The notes under the pieces were generated by a model. That model ran no database searches and was not told the DNA's origin. It saw only the letters and a program-made list of their open reading frames with translations. From Haloarcula laminariae (GTDB lineage: Archaea > Halobacteriota > Halobacteria > Halobacteriales > Haloarculaceae): 64,000 nucleotides of DNA. The first letter of the stretch is position 1, and every line of letters begins with the position of its first letter. Below are positions 26,440 through 36,048 of this stretch, one piece after another. The position numbers were made by a program, and so were the translations under genes. The DNA lies in contig NZ_JAMZFY010000001.1 of assembly GCF_025457605.1 (NCBI RefSeq), forward strand, positions 1,364,001-1,428,000. Direction: 5' to 3'.

Positions 26440-26920
26440 ATCTGTGACTCTGATATTATCGATATCTATTCTCTCTCGAAGCGCCGTCCACAGTTGGGCT
26501 CCGAAGGTCGACTTACAGCCAGTCGGCGACAAAAATACGAATCCGGAAGCGGCTGTCGTACGAGGATTCCAAGCGACGGATGGCAGCTCTGACGGTACGG
26601 TGCTGTGAAAGGAGCCGAGTAGCAATTTTATCTGAGTTTTTCATAATATCTACAGCCCTATTGCCGAGAAACACTCAAAAATAGCAAATAAGCCGATTAT
26701 AATTACGCTTTCTCTCGCATATTATGCGAAATGTCTCCAGGCTACACTTCGACGGGCAGGGCTCCGATTTCAGACAGAAATCGGAACGTTCTCGAATGTA
26801 TGTCTTGAGACATAAATATAGAAATATAGACTAGCAAACCATTTCGAATCTGTCTAACCGAACACAGCTGAACGTCGTTTCCGACTTTCGCTCGCTGGTA
26901 CGATACTCTAAGCTCGTGAT
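26440..26920 (+). mobile_element. IS6-family transposase relic B
   Basis: Plus-strand fragments match the same transposase as the other relics: LSRSAVHSWAPKVDLQPVGD near 26470-26530 equals the N-terminal VHDWVQKADLQPVGG region, and 26728-26780 is a near copy of 33578-33630 (GGGCAGGGCTCCGATTTCAG versus GGGCAGGGCTCTGATTTCAG), followed by a shared tail around ACACAGCTGAA. The centre is deleted and the frames are broken. Just upstream, 26715-26730 holds a spaced TCGCAT/ATGCGA palindrome. Confidence 0.6.
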
Positions 26921-27346
26921 GGAACTCAACCCCGGCGAGAACCCCCTCCCGAACTGTCACCGACCTCGTCGAGACGGGGCCCTCCGGGTGTCTGGTTGTC
27001 GGAGGGTTCCTTGGTGGGTCGCTTCTCTCGCGGCTTCTGTGGAAGCGTTTCGGTGGAGAACGGCCATCAGTCCGTGGAACCGGGTTGGTCTCTTGTCGGC
27101 TATCCTCTCGCCCATGACCGAGCCCGTCCAACAAAACCAGCAACCGGTGGGGTTTCAATAGAGCTACCTGGGAGCATCACCGGCAGATAATTTCAACAGA
27201 GCCGTCTGTAAGCGAACGTTACTGGAAACTATGGACGGCCTATGCGATTTGGCGGCCGTATACTAAACCACGGTGACCGTCTCAGTTCACTACATGCTCT
27301 CAGCATCCACGTCCCGAAATCGTCGTGTCGACACGGGTGGTTACAC

Positions 27347-27622
27347 ATGAGCGACGAGTGGGACGACGTGAGTTACGTCATCAGCTCCCAGTACCGCGTG
27401 GCAACCCTCGAGCGCTTGCAAACCGGTCCGGCGACGCCATCGCTCATCGCAACCGACACCGACCTGAGTATCGCACACGTCTCACGGGCGCTCCAGGAAC
27501 TCCAGGAAGCGGAGCTGGTCACGCTATTGGTCTCCGAGGAGCGGCGCAAGGGGCGCGTGTATGGGGCAACTGAGCAAGGGACGGCTGTAATGGAGACGAT
27601 TCACGCCCAAAACATGGCCTGA
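27347..27622 (+). CDS. Small winged-helix transcriptional regulator
   Basis: 91 aa from ATG 27347. YVISSQYRVATLERLQTGPA, then IATDTDLSIAHVSRALQEL as recognition helix and LVSEERRKGRVYGATEQG as the wing, give a MarR/ArsR-type winged HTH common in haloarchaea. The frame is open further upstream to 27242 but the extra residues are basic and unlike the family. No metal ligands are visible. Likely regulates a neighbour; the target is unknown. Confidence 0.75.
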   Translation: MSDEWDDVSYVISSQYRVATLERLQTGPATPSLIATDTDLSIAHVSRALQELQEAELVTLLVSEERRKGRVYGATEQGTAVMETIHAQNMA

Positions 27623-27783
27623 CCTGAGCGGCTTGCAGCTACAGTAGCGAAACATTGTAGGCCGCTCCGATTTCCGCCTTCGCTACGTCTCTGTGCATCC
27701 GTCCGGTCGATGAGCCACTGCAGAAGTGCAGGCGGCCTCCCCGTGATTTAACTATCTCTGTCAGATTATTACTGGTAATCAGT

Positions 27784-28092
27784 ATGGTTGGTGACGACGA
27801 GCGGGGAGATTCGGGTGCTGGCGATATCGAACGTCTCGTGAACGGTGCGATGGGCCAATCCGTTACGCCCTCACGCTTCCACGAGGCTAGCAACGTCGGG
27901 TTCTTCCGTCGACTCCTGGGAACTAAACCCGTCGAAGGTAAGTTCGTGCGGCACGTCGTGTCCGCTATGAGCCGACGAACTCCAGAGGAACAAGCGATTC
28001 TCGACGAGATGGCCGAGTTTCGGGACGAGGAGTGGGTCGCCGAACACGAGGAGCTGATTCTGACCCAGGCGCGGCTCGTCGGTGAACTCTGA
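27784..28092 (+). CDS. Hypothetical protein, 102 aa
   Basis: Good haloarchaeal codon use and an acidic composition support a real gene. Contains RLVNGAMGQSVTPSRFHEAS and a Glu-rich helical end (EEQAILDEMAEFRDEEWVAE). No signal peptide, membrane helix or known motif. It precedes the large kinase on the same strand by 142 nt. Confidence 0.6.
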   Translation: MVGDDERGDSGAGDIERLVNGAMGQSVTPSRFHEASNVGFFRRLLGTKPVEGKFVRHVVSAMSRRTPEEQAILDEMAEFRDEEWVAEHEELILTQARLVGEL

Positions 28093-28234
28093 ACCGTCCA
28101 TCGCCCCGTAACGTACTCGTCTAATTGGGGGATTGTTCGACGGAATATTATCTATCGTACGTTCTGACTTTAGTGGAAAGATACCCCTACTCACGTCCCA
28201 ATCGTTATTGGGTATCTTACTCATATCCATTATA

Positions 28235-31200
28235 ATGAATACCACATCTCAAGGTTCCGTTCGGGTTCTTCACGTTGACGACGACTCCGACTTCGCTGAT
28301 ATGACTGCGACTTTCCTCGAACGGGAGGATGACCAGTTCGCTGTCGAAACAGCCACGAGTGCGAGTGCCGGAAAGAAGCGGCTCGAACAGACCCAGTACG
28401 ACTGTGTCGTGTCGGATTACGATATGCCGGGCCAGAACGGGATTGAGTTCCTCAGGTCCATCCGAGAGCAGTATCCCGAGTTACCGTTCATTCTATTCAC
28501 CGGGAAGGGTTCAGAGGAAGTCGCCAGCGATGCCATCTCGGCCGGCGTGACGGACTATCTCCAGAAAGAAGGCAGTACCGACCAGTACGCGGTGCTCGCG
28601 AACCGTATCACGAACGCTGTCGAACACCACCGGGCAAAGAAACACGTCGAGCAAAGCGAGCGACGGCTGCGAGAGGTCGTCGATTCGCTCCCCCATCTGC
28701 TCTACATACTCGACGAACAGGGGAACTACCTCCTCGTGAACGAAGCGCTCGCGACCTTTCACGGTTCTACGATCGAGGACATCGAAGGGTCGAATATCTC
28801 GGACGTGCTCAACCCGTCCGCCGCTACGCAGTTCAGTCAATATATCCAGGATGTGCTTGAAACCGGGACGACCAAGCGGGCTCCGGAGCTCGAAGTGTCC
28901 GACCCGGACGGCGAGACACACGTCTTCGAGCCGCGATTGCAGCCGTACGAGTTTGGCGACGGCAACGGCCGCACTGTGCTCGGTATCGCCGCGGATGTCA
29001 CCGAGCGCAAGACACGCGAACGCGCACTCGAACGTACCCGCGAGCGGATGCAAATCGCGCTCGAACACACGGAGTCGATAATCTTCGAAATCGATTGTGA
29101 CACCGACGAGGTCGTCCGACACGGTGCCTATGACGAGTTCTTCGACCAGTCGGCGGACGAGGTACTGACGTGGGAAGACCACCTCGTGGAAGCAGTCCAT
29201 CCCGCTGACCGCGACCAGTTCCAGGACTTCTACCAGCAGCTGGTCGACGGCGAGAGAGATAGCGGCCAAATAGAGTATCGGACGACACCCGAGAAGGGGG
29301 ACGTGCGTTGGATTCGGGATACGGTCTCTGTCAGGACTGACTCCGGGGACGAATCACGCCACGTACTCGGTATCGCCCGTGAAATCACCGAGTACAAAGA
29401 CCGTGAGCAAGAACTGCAGCGGAAGGAACGGCGGTACCAGGCTATATTTGACGACCCGCATATCCTCGTCGGCATGATCGACACGGACGGCACGGTGCTC
29501 GAAATCAACGACACTGCGATGGCGTACGTCGACGCAACAGAGAGCGATGTGGCGGGTAAGCCGTTCTGGGAGACACCGTGGTTCAATCACTCGCCGAGAG
29601 TCCGAGCGGAGGTAAAAGAGTGGATCGAGCGGGCGGCAAATGGCGAATACGTGGAGTTCGAGGCCGACCTCGTCAAGCCAGACGGTGAGCAATATACGGT
29701 CGAAGGGGTCTTCAGGCCGGTTCGCGATAGCGATGGCGACGTCGTCTCGCTCATCATCTCGGACCGCGAGATTACAGAGCAGAAAGCGTACAAGCGTCAA
29801 CTGGAACAGACGAACGCCCTCTTGTCGACGCTATTCGATACGCTTCCCGTCGGCGTGCTCGCCGAAGACGAGGGGCGCGACGTTGTCGCTATCAACGAAC
29901 AGATGGTCGACCTGTTTGACCTGCCGGGTTCACCCGACGAAGTTCGTGGCACTGACTGTGCGCAACTGGCGGCGGATGTCAGTGGCATGTTCGCCGACCC
30001 CGAGTCGTTCGTTTCCCGGATTGAGGACGTGGTTGCCAAGCAGGAACCGGTGTATAACGAGGAACTAGCGCTCGCTGACGAGCGGACGTACGCACGGAGT
30101 TACCACCCGCTCGCACTCTCGAACGGTGACGGAAATCTGTGGGTGTATCGCGATATCACCACGAGAAAGACGCGCGAGACGCGCCTTGCAACCCTCAACG
30201 AAACGACGCCGGAACTGATGGCTGCGGAGACGCGTACTGAGGTCGCTGAGATAGGCGTTACAGCGGCTGGCGACGTACTGGGACTAGCGTCGAATACGAT
30301 TTACCTGTACGATGAGCAGGAGGGACTCGTCCCGGTCGTGCAAGCCGACGCCGAGCACGATTTTGTCGGCGAGATACCGACGGGAGAAGACAGTATCGCG
30401 TGGCGTGTCTACGAACGAGGGGAAGCGAGTGTTATCGAGGATGTCCGCGACAATCCCGACATATCCACTCCGGACTCCACGGTACGGAGCGTTCTCGTTC
30501 TCCCGCTCGGCAAAGAGGGTATCCTGATCGCTGCCTCACCGACGGCGGCGACCTTTGATGACGAGGACCTCGTTCTCGGGGAGATTCTGGCCAGCAACAT
30601 CGAAGCGGCACTCGAACAGGTCAAGCGGACTGAGGAGATACGCACTCGCGAGGCGGAACTGACGCGTCAGAACGAACGCCTAGAGGAGTTCGCTAGTATC
30701 GTCTCACACGACCTGCGGAACCCGCTTCAGGTGGCCGAGGGACGGCTGGAACTATTACAGGAGGACTGCGAAACCGAACACGTCGCCGCCATCGAACGTG
30801 CGCTCGCCCGGATGGATGCGTTGATAGAGGACATCCTGACGTTAGCTCGCGAGGGGGACACAGTGAGTGAGCTGGAAGATGTCAACCTCAGGGAAGTCTG
30901 CGGGGCGTGCTGGCAACACGTCGAAACCGCCGAGGCGACACTCGATATTAGGACCGACAAGACGATACGGGCCGACCGAAGCCGTCTCCAACAGCTGATA
31001 GAGAACCTCGTTCGTAATGCCGTCGAACACGGGGGCGGCGATATCACAGTGACGGTTGGAGACCTCGATACCGGCTTCTACGTCGCCGATGACGGCCGGG
31101 GGATTCCGGCGAACGAACGTGAGTCCGTGTTCGCTGCAGGATACTCGACCGAAGATAATGGCACGGGCTTCGGACTGAGCATCGTCAAGGAGGTCGCTGA

Positions 31201-31282
31201 CGCTCATGGGTGGAATATCACGCTCACGGAAAGCGAGGCCGGTGGGGCACGCTTCGAAATCACCGAAATCGAACGCACCTGA
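28235..31282 (+). CDS. Hybrid sensor histidine kinase: REC-PAS(x4)-GAF-HisKA-HATPase
   Basis: 1015 aa, cytoplasmic. An N-terminal receiver domain (about 8-125; phospho-acceptor D61 in VVSDYDMPGQNGIEFL) is followed by four PAS domains (about 145-640, each ending in a DITER/EITEYK-like motif), a GAF domain (about 650-800), an H-box SIVSHDLRNPLQVAEGRLEL with H825, an N-box LIENLVRNAVEHGG and G-boxes ADDGRGIPANERESVF and NGTGFGLSIVKE. The receiver at the N-terminus means it may take phosphate from another kinase. ATG 28235, preceded by a TATA-like CATTATAATG, is preferred to an upstream GTG/TTG. Confidence 0.9.
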   Translation: MNTTSQGSVRVLHVDDDSDFADMTATFLEREDDQFAVETATSASAGKKRLEQTQYDCVVSDYDMPGQNGIEFLRSIREQYPELPFILFTGKGSEEVASDAISAGVTDYLQKEGSTDQYAVLANRITNAVEHHRAKKHVEQSERRLREVVDSLPHLLYILDEQGNYLLVNEALATFHGSTIEDIEGSNISDVLNPSAATQFSQYIQDVLETGTTKRAPELEVSDPDGETHVFEPRLQPYEFGDGNGRTVLGIAADVTERKTRERALERTRERMQIALEHTESIIFEIDCDTDEVVRHGAYDEFFDQSADEVLTWEDHLVEAVHPADRDQFQDFYQQLVDGERDSGQIEYRTTPEKGDVRWIRDTVSVRTDSGDESRHVLGIAREITEYKDREQELQRKERRYQAIFDDPHILVGMIDTDGTVLEINDTAMAYVDATESDVAGKPFWETPWFNHSPRVRAEVKEWIERAANGEYVEFEADLVKPDGEQYTVEGVFRPVRDSDGDVVSLIISDREITEQKAYKRQLEQTNALLSTLFDTLPVGVLAEDEGRDVVAINEQMVDLFDLPGSPDEVRGTDCAQLAADVSGMFADPESFVSRIEDVVAKQEPVYNEELALADERTYARSYHPLALSNGDGNLWVYRDITTRKTRETRLATLNETTPELMAAETRTEVAEIGVTAAGDVLGLASNTIYLYDEQEGLVPVVQADAEHDFVGEIPTGEDSIAWRVYERGEASVIEDVRDNPDISTPDSTVRSVLVLPLGKEGILIAASPTAATFDDEDLVLGEILASNIEAALEQVKRTEEIRTREAELTRQNERLEEFASIVSHDLRNPLQVAEGRLELLQEDCETEHVAAIERALARMDALIEDILTLAREGDTVSELEDVNLREVCGACWQHVETAEATLDIRTDKTIRADRSRLQQLIENLVRNAVEHGGGDITVTVGDLDTGFYVADDGRGIPANERESVFAAGYSTEDNGTGFGLSIVKEVADAHGWNITLTESEAGGARFEITEIERT

Positions 31283-31306
31283 TGGACGATAGCGTCATGG
31301 AACCGC

Positions 31307-31478
31307 TCACAGGGTGATTGGTTTCGAGGGGGAGAGCGTGATTTCACACTCGGCCCAGATATACTGAAAGGCGACTCTGGTGACGGCATTTTCAAATGCA
31401 TTATCGCCTGAAACAGCCGCTGAGTTTCCGTACAAATCGACTGCTACAGTCCTGCCAGTTTCAGATTTCAGAGTTACG
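31307..31478 (-). pseudogene. Possible 3' remnant of an unknown gene
   Basis: On the minus strand the frame VTLKSETGRTVAVDLYGNSA then NAFENAVTRVAFQYIWAECE ends at a TGA at 31307-31309. The sequence is protein-like with regular beta/alpha pattern but has no start codon; it begins inside the 3' end of the propeller gene in another frame. It may be the tail of a gene that was replaced when the propeller gene arrived. Confidence 0.25.
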
Positions 31479-32805
31479 TGTAGGCGACCAATCGCTCCTC
31501 TGTCGGAACGAGCAGGTTGTTGTCGGCAACTACTGGGGGATAGACGCGCTCGCCGGTCGGGAAGGTAATCCGGTCACGCTCCGCCCCGGTGGCGACGTCG
31601 AGCCGCAGGAGTGCGTCCGGCAGATCCTCGCTCCCCTCACGCCGAGCGTACCGGATCGTCAAGATATCGTCACCGACCACGATCGGCCGCGAGTAGCCAT
31701 GGAACTCGACTGGCGTGGGTTCTGGTCCGACATCCCACAGCAATTCGCCGGTTTCGAGATCGCGGGCCTGCAATCGCCGGGGATAGTCGCTATACACCTC
31801 CAGCATGTAAATGACCGCCTCCGACGTAACGGCGCCAACCTCGAATCCGGGGCGGGCATACTGTGTGCCGTCGTCGCCCTCTCCCTCTTCCAGGAAGTAT
31901 TCGCTCCGGACACTCCATTCGAGCGATCCATCTGCGAGCGACAACGCCCTGAGCTCACCTGGGAATTGCCTCGAAATGATCAAGCCGTCGACGAGGGCGG
32001 CTGTGTCTCCACCGACATCTGAGCGCCACTGTCGGTCACCCGAGGCAGGGTCAAGTGCGAGGACGCCGTGGTCGCGCGTCGGGACGATAAGTCGGCCGTC
32101 GGCGACCGCGATATCTTGGGGCCGTCCTCCATGGACGGCACGCCAGCATTCGACGCCAGTACGGGCGTCAAGCGCAGTGATGGCAAAGTGAGTGTCGTCG
32201 CGTGTCCGATTTGGGGAATGGTCGACGGTGAGCAACCGGCCGCCAGCAAGCGTTTGCGGGACATGTGAGGAGAGAGAGTCAGTCCACAGCGCCGCACCGT
32301 CGCCGAGCGAGCGAACAGCGAACCGGGCGGATGAATTAGGGATCTTTCCCTCAACGAACGCCATTCCACTCGCAGCGAACACCTGTCCGTACTCGGCGTC
32401 CTCAGCGGTGTGACGCCAGATCACTCGACCGCCGTCGTTCGAGATTCCGAGAAGAACGCTCTGTGGGGCGGCCACCACGAGTGCGGCCACAACGCCGTCA
32501 GCGACGACGAGCGGCTTCAGCCTGTGTATATCACCGACTGGCCATTCCCGTTCCCATGTCTGGCCGAGTGGCCAGTCCGGTCCAGCGCGAGCCGGAGCAT
32601 GGCCCGTATTTGCTCTATCGTGTCGGCCGAACGGCCAATCCGTCGGATTCGTGGCGAGTGTGGATGGAGCACAGTCGCGACCTGCAAGCCAATCGGGAAC
32701 GTTAGAGGCGGAGCGAACACCCGCAACATAGCCACCGACCCCAGTCGCGGCGCCGCCAATGGCCGCAAGCACTTGGCGTCGGGAGGCGGAGGGCAAGTCG
32801 ACCAT
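31474..32805 (-). CDS. Exported PQQ-like beta-propeller protein
   Basis: 443 aa with a Tat signal (SASRRQVLAAIGGAATGVGG) but no lipobox Cys, unlike the propeller protein at 22983. Blade-like repeats include VLLGISNDGGRVIWRHTAED, HFAITALDARTGVECWRAV, LIVPTRDHGVLALDPASGD and RLQARDLETGELLWDV. It is secreted or signal-anchored. It converges on the large kinase gene, so propeller proteins sit beside a sensor twice in this window. Function unknown. Confidence 0.82.
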   Translation of the reverse strand: MVDLPSASRRQVLAAIGGAATGVGGYVAGVRSASNVPDWLAGRDCAPSTLATNPTDWPFGRHDRANTGHAPARAGPDWPLGQTWEREWPVGDIHRLKPLVVADGVVAALVVAAPQSVLLGISNDGGRVIWRHTAEDAEYGQVFAASGMAFVEGKIPNSSARFAVRSLGDGAALWTDSLSSHVPQTLAGGRLLTVDHSPNRTRDDTHFAITALDARTGVECWRAVHGGRPQDIAVADGRLIVPTRDHGVLALDPASGDRQWRSDVGGDTAALVDGLIISRQFPGELRALSLADGSLEWSVRSEYFLEEGEGDDGTQYARPGFEVGAVTSEAVIYMLEVYSDYPRRLQARDLETGELLWDVGPEPTPVEFHGYSRPIVVGDDILTIRYARREGSEDLPDALLRLDVATGAERDRITFPTGERVYPPVVADNNLLVPTEERLVAYT

Positions 32806-33112
32806 GTGGACATTTTCAAAGAGTCCGACAAATAATTACTGGACCAAGAGACCACCCACAGTGAATCCGTGCAGATCGGTGCTTTCGAGCGTGAGTTGCT
32901 GACGATTCGCTTCGTATCTTGCAAGCTGTTTCTGACAAGAGTCAGGTGGGGTTGTGAACTGCTTCGGTATGTGAGTCCACTGTATTGAGTTCAACCGGGT
33001 CGGATTTTGTCAGCTGATTAGGAGTCCTACGGAGCCGCTTCTTTCCTCTATTTGACTTTCACTCTGTGGCAATGTCATTTATCCCTCGACTGCTCGGGAT
33101 TTCGAGCCTTCT

Positions 33113-33790
33113 GTGCGCGTATTCAGCGCAACTGGTGCAGGACGCCCATCACTCTCCTTGGAGAGACGCCTCAGCGATAGTCGCGAGTGGAGAGATTTGG
33201 ATCTGTGGAGCGTGCCACCTGAGCGAGCTATGAAGCTCGGTATTCAGATGTATGTGGGAGTATCATCACCTCTGAACACAATCTCCACTCTTGATAAGTT
33301 TGGCATCTAGCGGTCTCGAAACCCGTCGACTATAGGATACCGAAAGCGATCGACGGCCAGCTGGCGGTGAAGCTCCGAACCGGATTGCACTGGACGAGAG
33401 TGTGATTCGCATCACTGGTCAGCAGTACTGGCTGTATACCGGCTACGATTCTGCCACGAACAAAATTCTCCGTTAACAACTGTCTTCGACTATTACAACC
33501 GCTCTTACTGAATTCCTTCTCAAAGAATTCCGGCAACAATCCGATGTCGAAACCGCCGTGTTTCGCGTCGATGGTACCAATATCTCCAAGCTGTACTGCA
33601 ACGGGCAGGGCTCTGATTTCAGGCAGAAAACCACGGAAACCGGAGCGCTGTGAAACACATATTTAGAGAGGTAGAACGACGAAATTCTTTGTTTTCGAAC
33701 TGTTTTAGTCACGTCGGACTGACCACAGCTGAAGATTGGTTCCAGAATCTTGCTCGCTGGGACAATACTCTACACTACGCACGACCAATC
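33113..33790 (+). mobile_element. IS6-family transposase relic C (near full length)
   Basis: Assembled across frameshifts the plus strand reads WRDLDLWSVPPERAMKLGIQ at the N-terminus (33185-33260), then NTISTLDKFGI, then EAPNRIALDESVIRITGQQY and WLYTGYDSATNKILR with the catalytic DES region (33370-33475), then ISKLYCNGQGSDFRQKTTE and FREVERRNSLFSNCFSHVG with EDWFQNLARWDN at the C-terminus (33580-33770). This order is that of haloarchaeal IS6-type transposases. At least three frameshifts/stops inactivate it. It marks the left border of the uronate module. Confidence 0.75.
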
Positions 33791-33977
33791 TGCTGAAGTG
33801 AACATTCGCCCATTAGTAGATGGCTATTCAGATAGATACACCTCAGAATTCACCTACACACTGGCCCAAGTAAGGTACTGCAGGGGGCGATTTCACACAG
33901 ATTGCGCTACTTCTCGGAATGGCCCAGAGCTGGTACTGGCGAACGTGATAAGACGAGGACAGACTGCAAGTAGGTGA

Positions 33978-34838
33978 CTACCCTTGTTCGTCCACGGAGT
34001 CGTTTCTTTGGTCGGTATGTAGTTCTGCGTTGTCCGACGGTCGATACCCGACCCGCTCACGGGCGCTCTGGATAGTGAACCATCGTCGGTCGTTGTCGCT
34101 AATCCCGTAGAAAATGCCGTATCTGACCTCGTCATCTCGGAGACAACACCCGACCAGATGTGCGAAATCACATCGTGACTGCCACGTGGCTTTCGTCCGC
34201 ATGACTAACTGCTGGTACTCGTGGCTGTCCCGTGTGATGTCACCTGCCGCAACCCGTCTCTCGGCCGGACCGCAGGGGCTATCGTACCCATGTGGCAACA
34301 CTGTACCGATCCTGAGCGTGTAGAATCGACGGGGCCAGTCGTCGGACTCCACGTAGTACCGGCCGAGGTCCTCACCGAACGATTTCGTCGCTCCGTAGAC
34401 CGAATCGGGCCTGACGGGGTCGTTTGCGTCGATCGTGAGCGGAAAATCAGGACGATAGATCTCCGGTTTGAGCGTTTCCTCGTACATCCCCTGCACGTGA
34501 TTCGTCGACCCAAAAACAAACGATTCGACTGTGGCGTCCCGTGCCGCCTCAAGCACGTTGTACATTCCGAGAATATTCGGCCCGAAGACGTCCTCCCAAT
34601 CGCCGTCGGTATTTGCATAGGCGGCGAGGTGGACGACCGCGTCCATGTCGTCGAACGCGGGTCGAATCGCCCCGTAGTCGGTGATATCGGCGACATATGT
34701 GTCATGTTGGCCGTATCGGTGGTCTGGTGGCCGATCTGACCGGTTCAAGTAGGTAAAGTCGTACTCCGACTGGTCCCCGAGATGATCGATAATCGCGGTG
34801 CCACACTGCCCGTAGGCACCAGTAACGAGGACATTCAT
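33978..34838 (-). CDS. NAD-dependent uronate dehydrogenase-like epimerase/dehydratase-fold protein
   Basis: 286 aa. N-terminal Rossmann motif VLVTGAYGQCGTAIIDHL; VVHLAAYANTDGDWEDVF; substrate-side FGSTNHVQGMY; catalytic Tyr-Lys in PDSVYGATKSFGEDLGRYY. STNHV, the RIGTVLP strand and the TKATWQS segment are the pattern of uronate dehydrogenases, which oxidise D-glucuronate or D-galacturonate to aldarolactones. With neighbouring KDG-type and semialdehyde dehydrogenase genes this is the entry to the oxidative uronate route. An ordinary sugar epimerase cannot be excluded. Confidence 0.75.
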   Translation of the reverse strand: MNVLVTGAYGQCGTAIIDHLGDQSEYDFTYLNRSDRPPDHRYGQHDTYVADITDYGAIRPAFDDMDAVVHLAAYANTDGDWEDVFGPNILGMYNVLEAARDATVESFVFGSTNHVQGMYEETLKPEIYRPDFPLTIDANDPVRPDSVYGATKSFGEDLGRYYVESDDWPRRFYTLRIGTVLPHGYDSPCGPAERRVAAGDITRDSHEYQQLVMRTKATWQSRCDFAHLVGCCLRDDEVRYGIFYGISDNDRRWFTIQSARERVGYRPSDNAELHTDQRNDSVDEQG

Positions 34839-34923
34839 ATCGATATTAACGGTTCTGGTCGCAAATAAACTTCTGATATGACGAGGTGTCTGTGCGCTAG
34901 CGTTCGCAGCATCCCGGTACGTA

Positions 34924-35997
34924 TCAGTTGCGGCGACGAGAGCACGTGAGAAGTCCGTTCAGGTAGGCGACTGCGTGCGCACGCGAACGGTGGCCCCACT
35001 CTGTATCTCCCGTAACTGTCGGAACGTGGTCGGGAACCATCACGCCGTCAAACCCGACATCCTGGAGCGTCTCGATAGCGGCTAGCGCGTCGAAGTTGCT
35101 CCGGTCGTCGTCGACGAAGGTCTCGGTGAAACTCGGCCAGGTCCCGATGACATCGCGGAAATGGACGAAGATGATGTCGCCAGACTCGCCAAAGTACTCG
35201 ATTACCTCTGTAACGTCCGTGTCCGGCATTTCGGAAAAACACCCGAGGCAGAGCTTGAGGCCGTGGTTGTCGCTGGGAACCATCTCCATCGCCCGCTTGA
35301 ACGCCTCGAAGTTCCGGAACAGGCGCGGAATCCCGCCCAACTGCTCGACTGTCGGCGGGTCAGCAGGGTGTAGTGCCAGCTCGACCCCGGCTTCCTCCGC
35401 GACGGGCACCACCGCTTCGAGGAACCGCTCGTAGTTGTCCCAGAGTTCCCCTTCCTCGTACTCCGTCTCGACCTCAGCGGCCTGTTCGTACGGCTCGTCG
35501 ATGTCATCGATATCGAATCCTCGCCCCCGCGCGCCCCCACGGAGCTGGACCGTCTGAGACGTACGCATCGGGACCACACCACGTGGGTTCCACTGGTAGC
35601 CGAGAATCGGGATATCGGCTTCCCCCATGTTGCGGATGAGCCGTTTGATACTCTCCAGTTGTCGGTCCTGTCCCTCCTTACCAAGCATAATTTTGCCGTA
35701 GATATTGTAGCTGAGCGACTGTATCCCCATCAGCCGGAGCCCGGCGTCTTCGACCCGCCGGCGGGCTTGCACGAGGTCCGAGACGGAGGGAACGACGCCC
35801 TCGTCTATCGTAACCGTCTCTTCGGAGTCACTTCCCTCGTCGGCAAATACATCGCCGCGGGGGTCTCGGTGGTCGAGGAAGATATCTTCGACACCTATCT
35901 GTCGACAAAACGCCAGTCGGTCGTCCGAGATGGTTCTGGTCCGCAACCCCGTTCGCAACGGAAGCGTGTCCGAATTCCTCGTTGTGTGTTCGCTCAT
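34924..35997 (-). CDS. Mannonate dehydratase family protein (UxuA-like), divergent paralogue
   Basis: 357 aa. Metal-site motifs of UxuA appear in order: ELALHPADPPTVEQLGGIPR, LKLCLGCFSEMPD, IIFVHFRDVIGTW and VMVPDHVPT. The canonical H-DG-T/DM segment seen in the second paralogue (ETWHDDGPTDM) is here ETFVDDDRSNFDAL, so one active-site His is lost and the substrate may differ. UxuA converts D-mannonate to 2-keto-3-deoxygluconate. Order on the minus strand is ALDH, DapA-like, this gene, UDH-like. Confidence 0.8.
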   Translation of the reverse strand: MSEHTTRNSDTLPLRTGLRTRTISDDRLAFCRQIGVEDIFLDHRDPRGDVFADEGSDSEETVTIDEGVVPSVSDLVQARRRVEDAGLRLMGIQSLSYNIYGKIMLGKEGQDRQLESIKRLIRNMGEADIPILGYQWNPRGVVPMRTSQTVQLRGGARGRGFDIDDIDEPYEQAAEVETEYEEGELWDNYERFLEAVVPVAEEAGVELALHPADPPTVEQLGGIPRLFRNFEAFKRAMEMVPSDNHGLKLCLGCFSEMPDTDVTEVIEYFGESGDIIFVHFRDVIGTWPSFTETFVDDDRSNFDALAAIETLQDVGFDGVMVPDHVPTVTGDTEWGHRSRAHAVAYLNGLLTCSRRRN

Positions 35998-36048
35998 GTG
36001 TCTCAGTGCTTTGGTCAGAGTCTTATGTGTTTGCGTTCGACGTAGCGG

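Noticed and set aside
26715-26730. TCGCAT-ATT-ATGCGA as an eighth copy of the 15-bp operator
   Set aside because: The arms are right but the spacer is 3 bp instead of 1, so it would not present the same symmetry; not counted.
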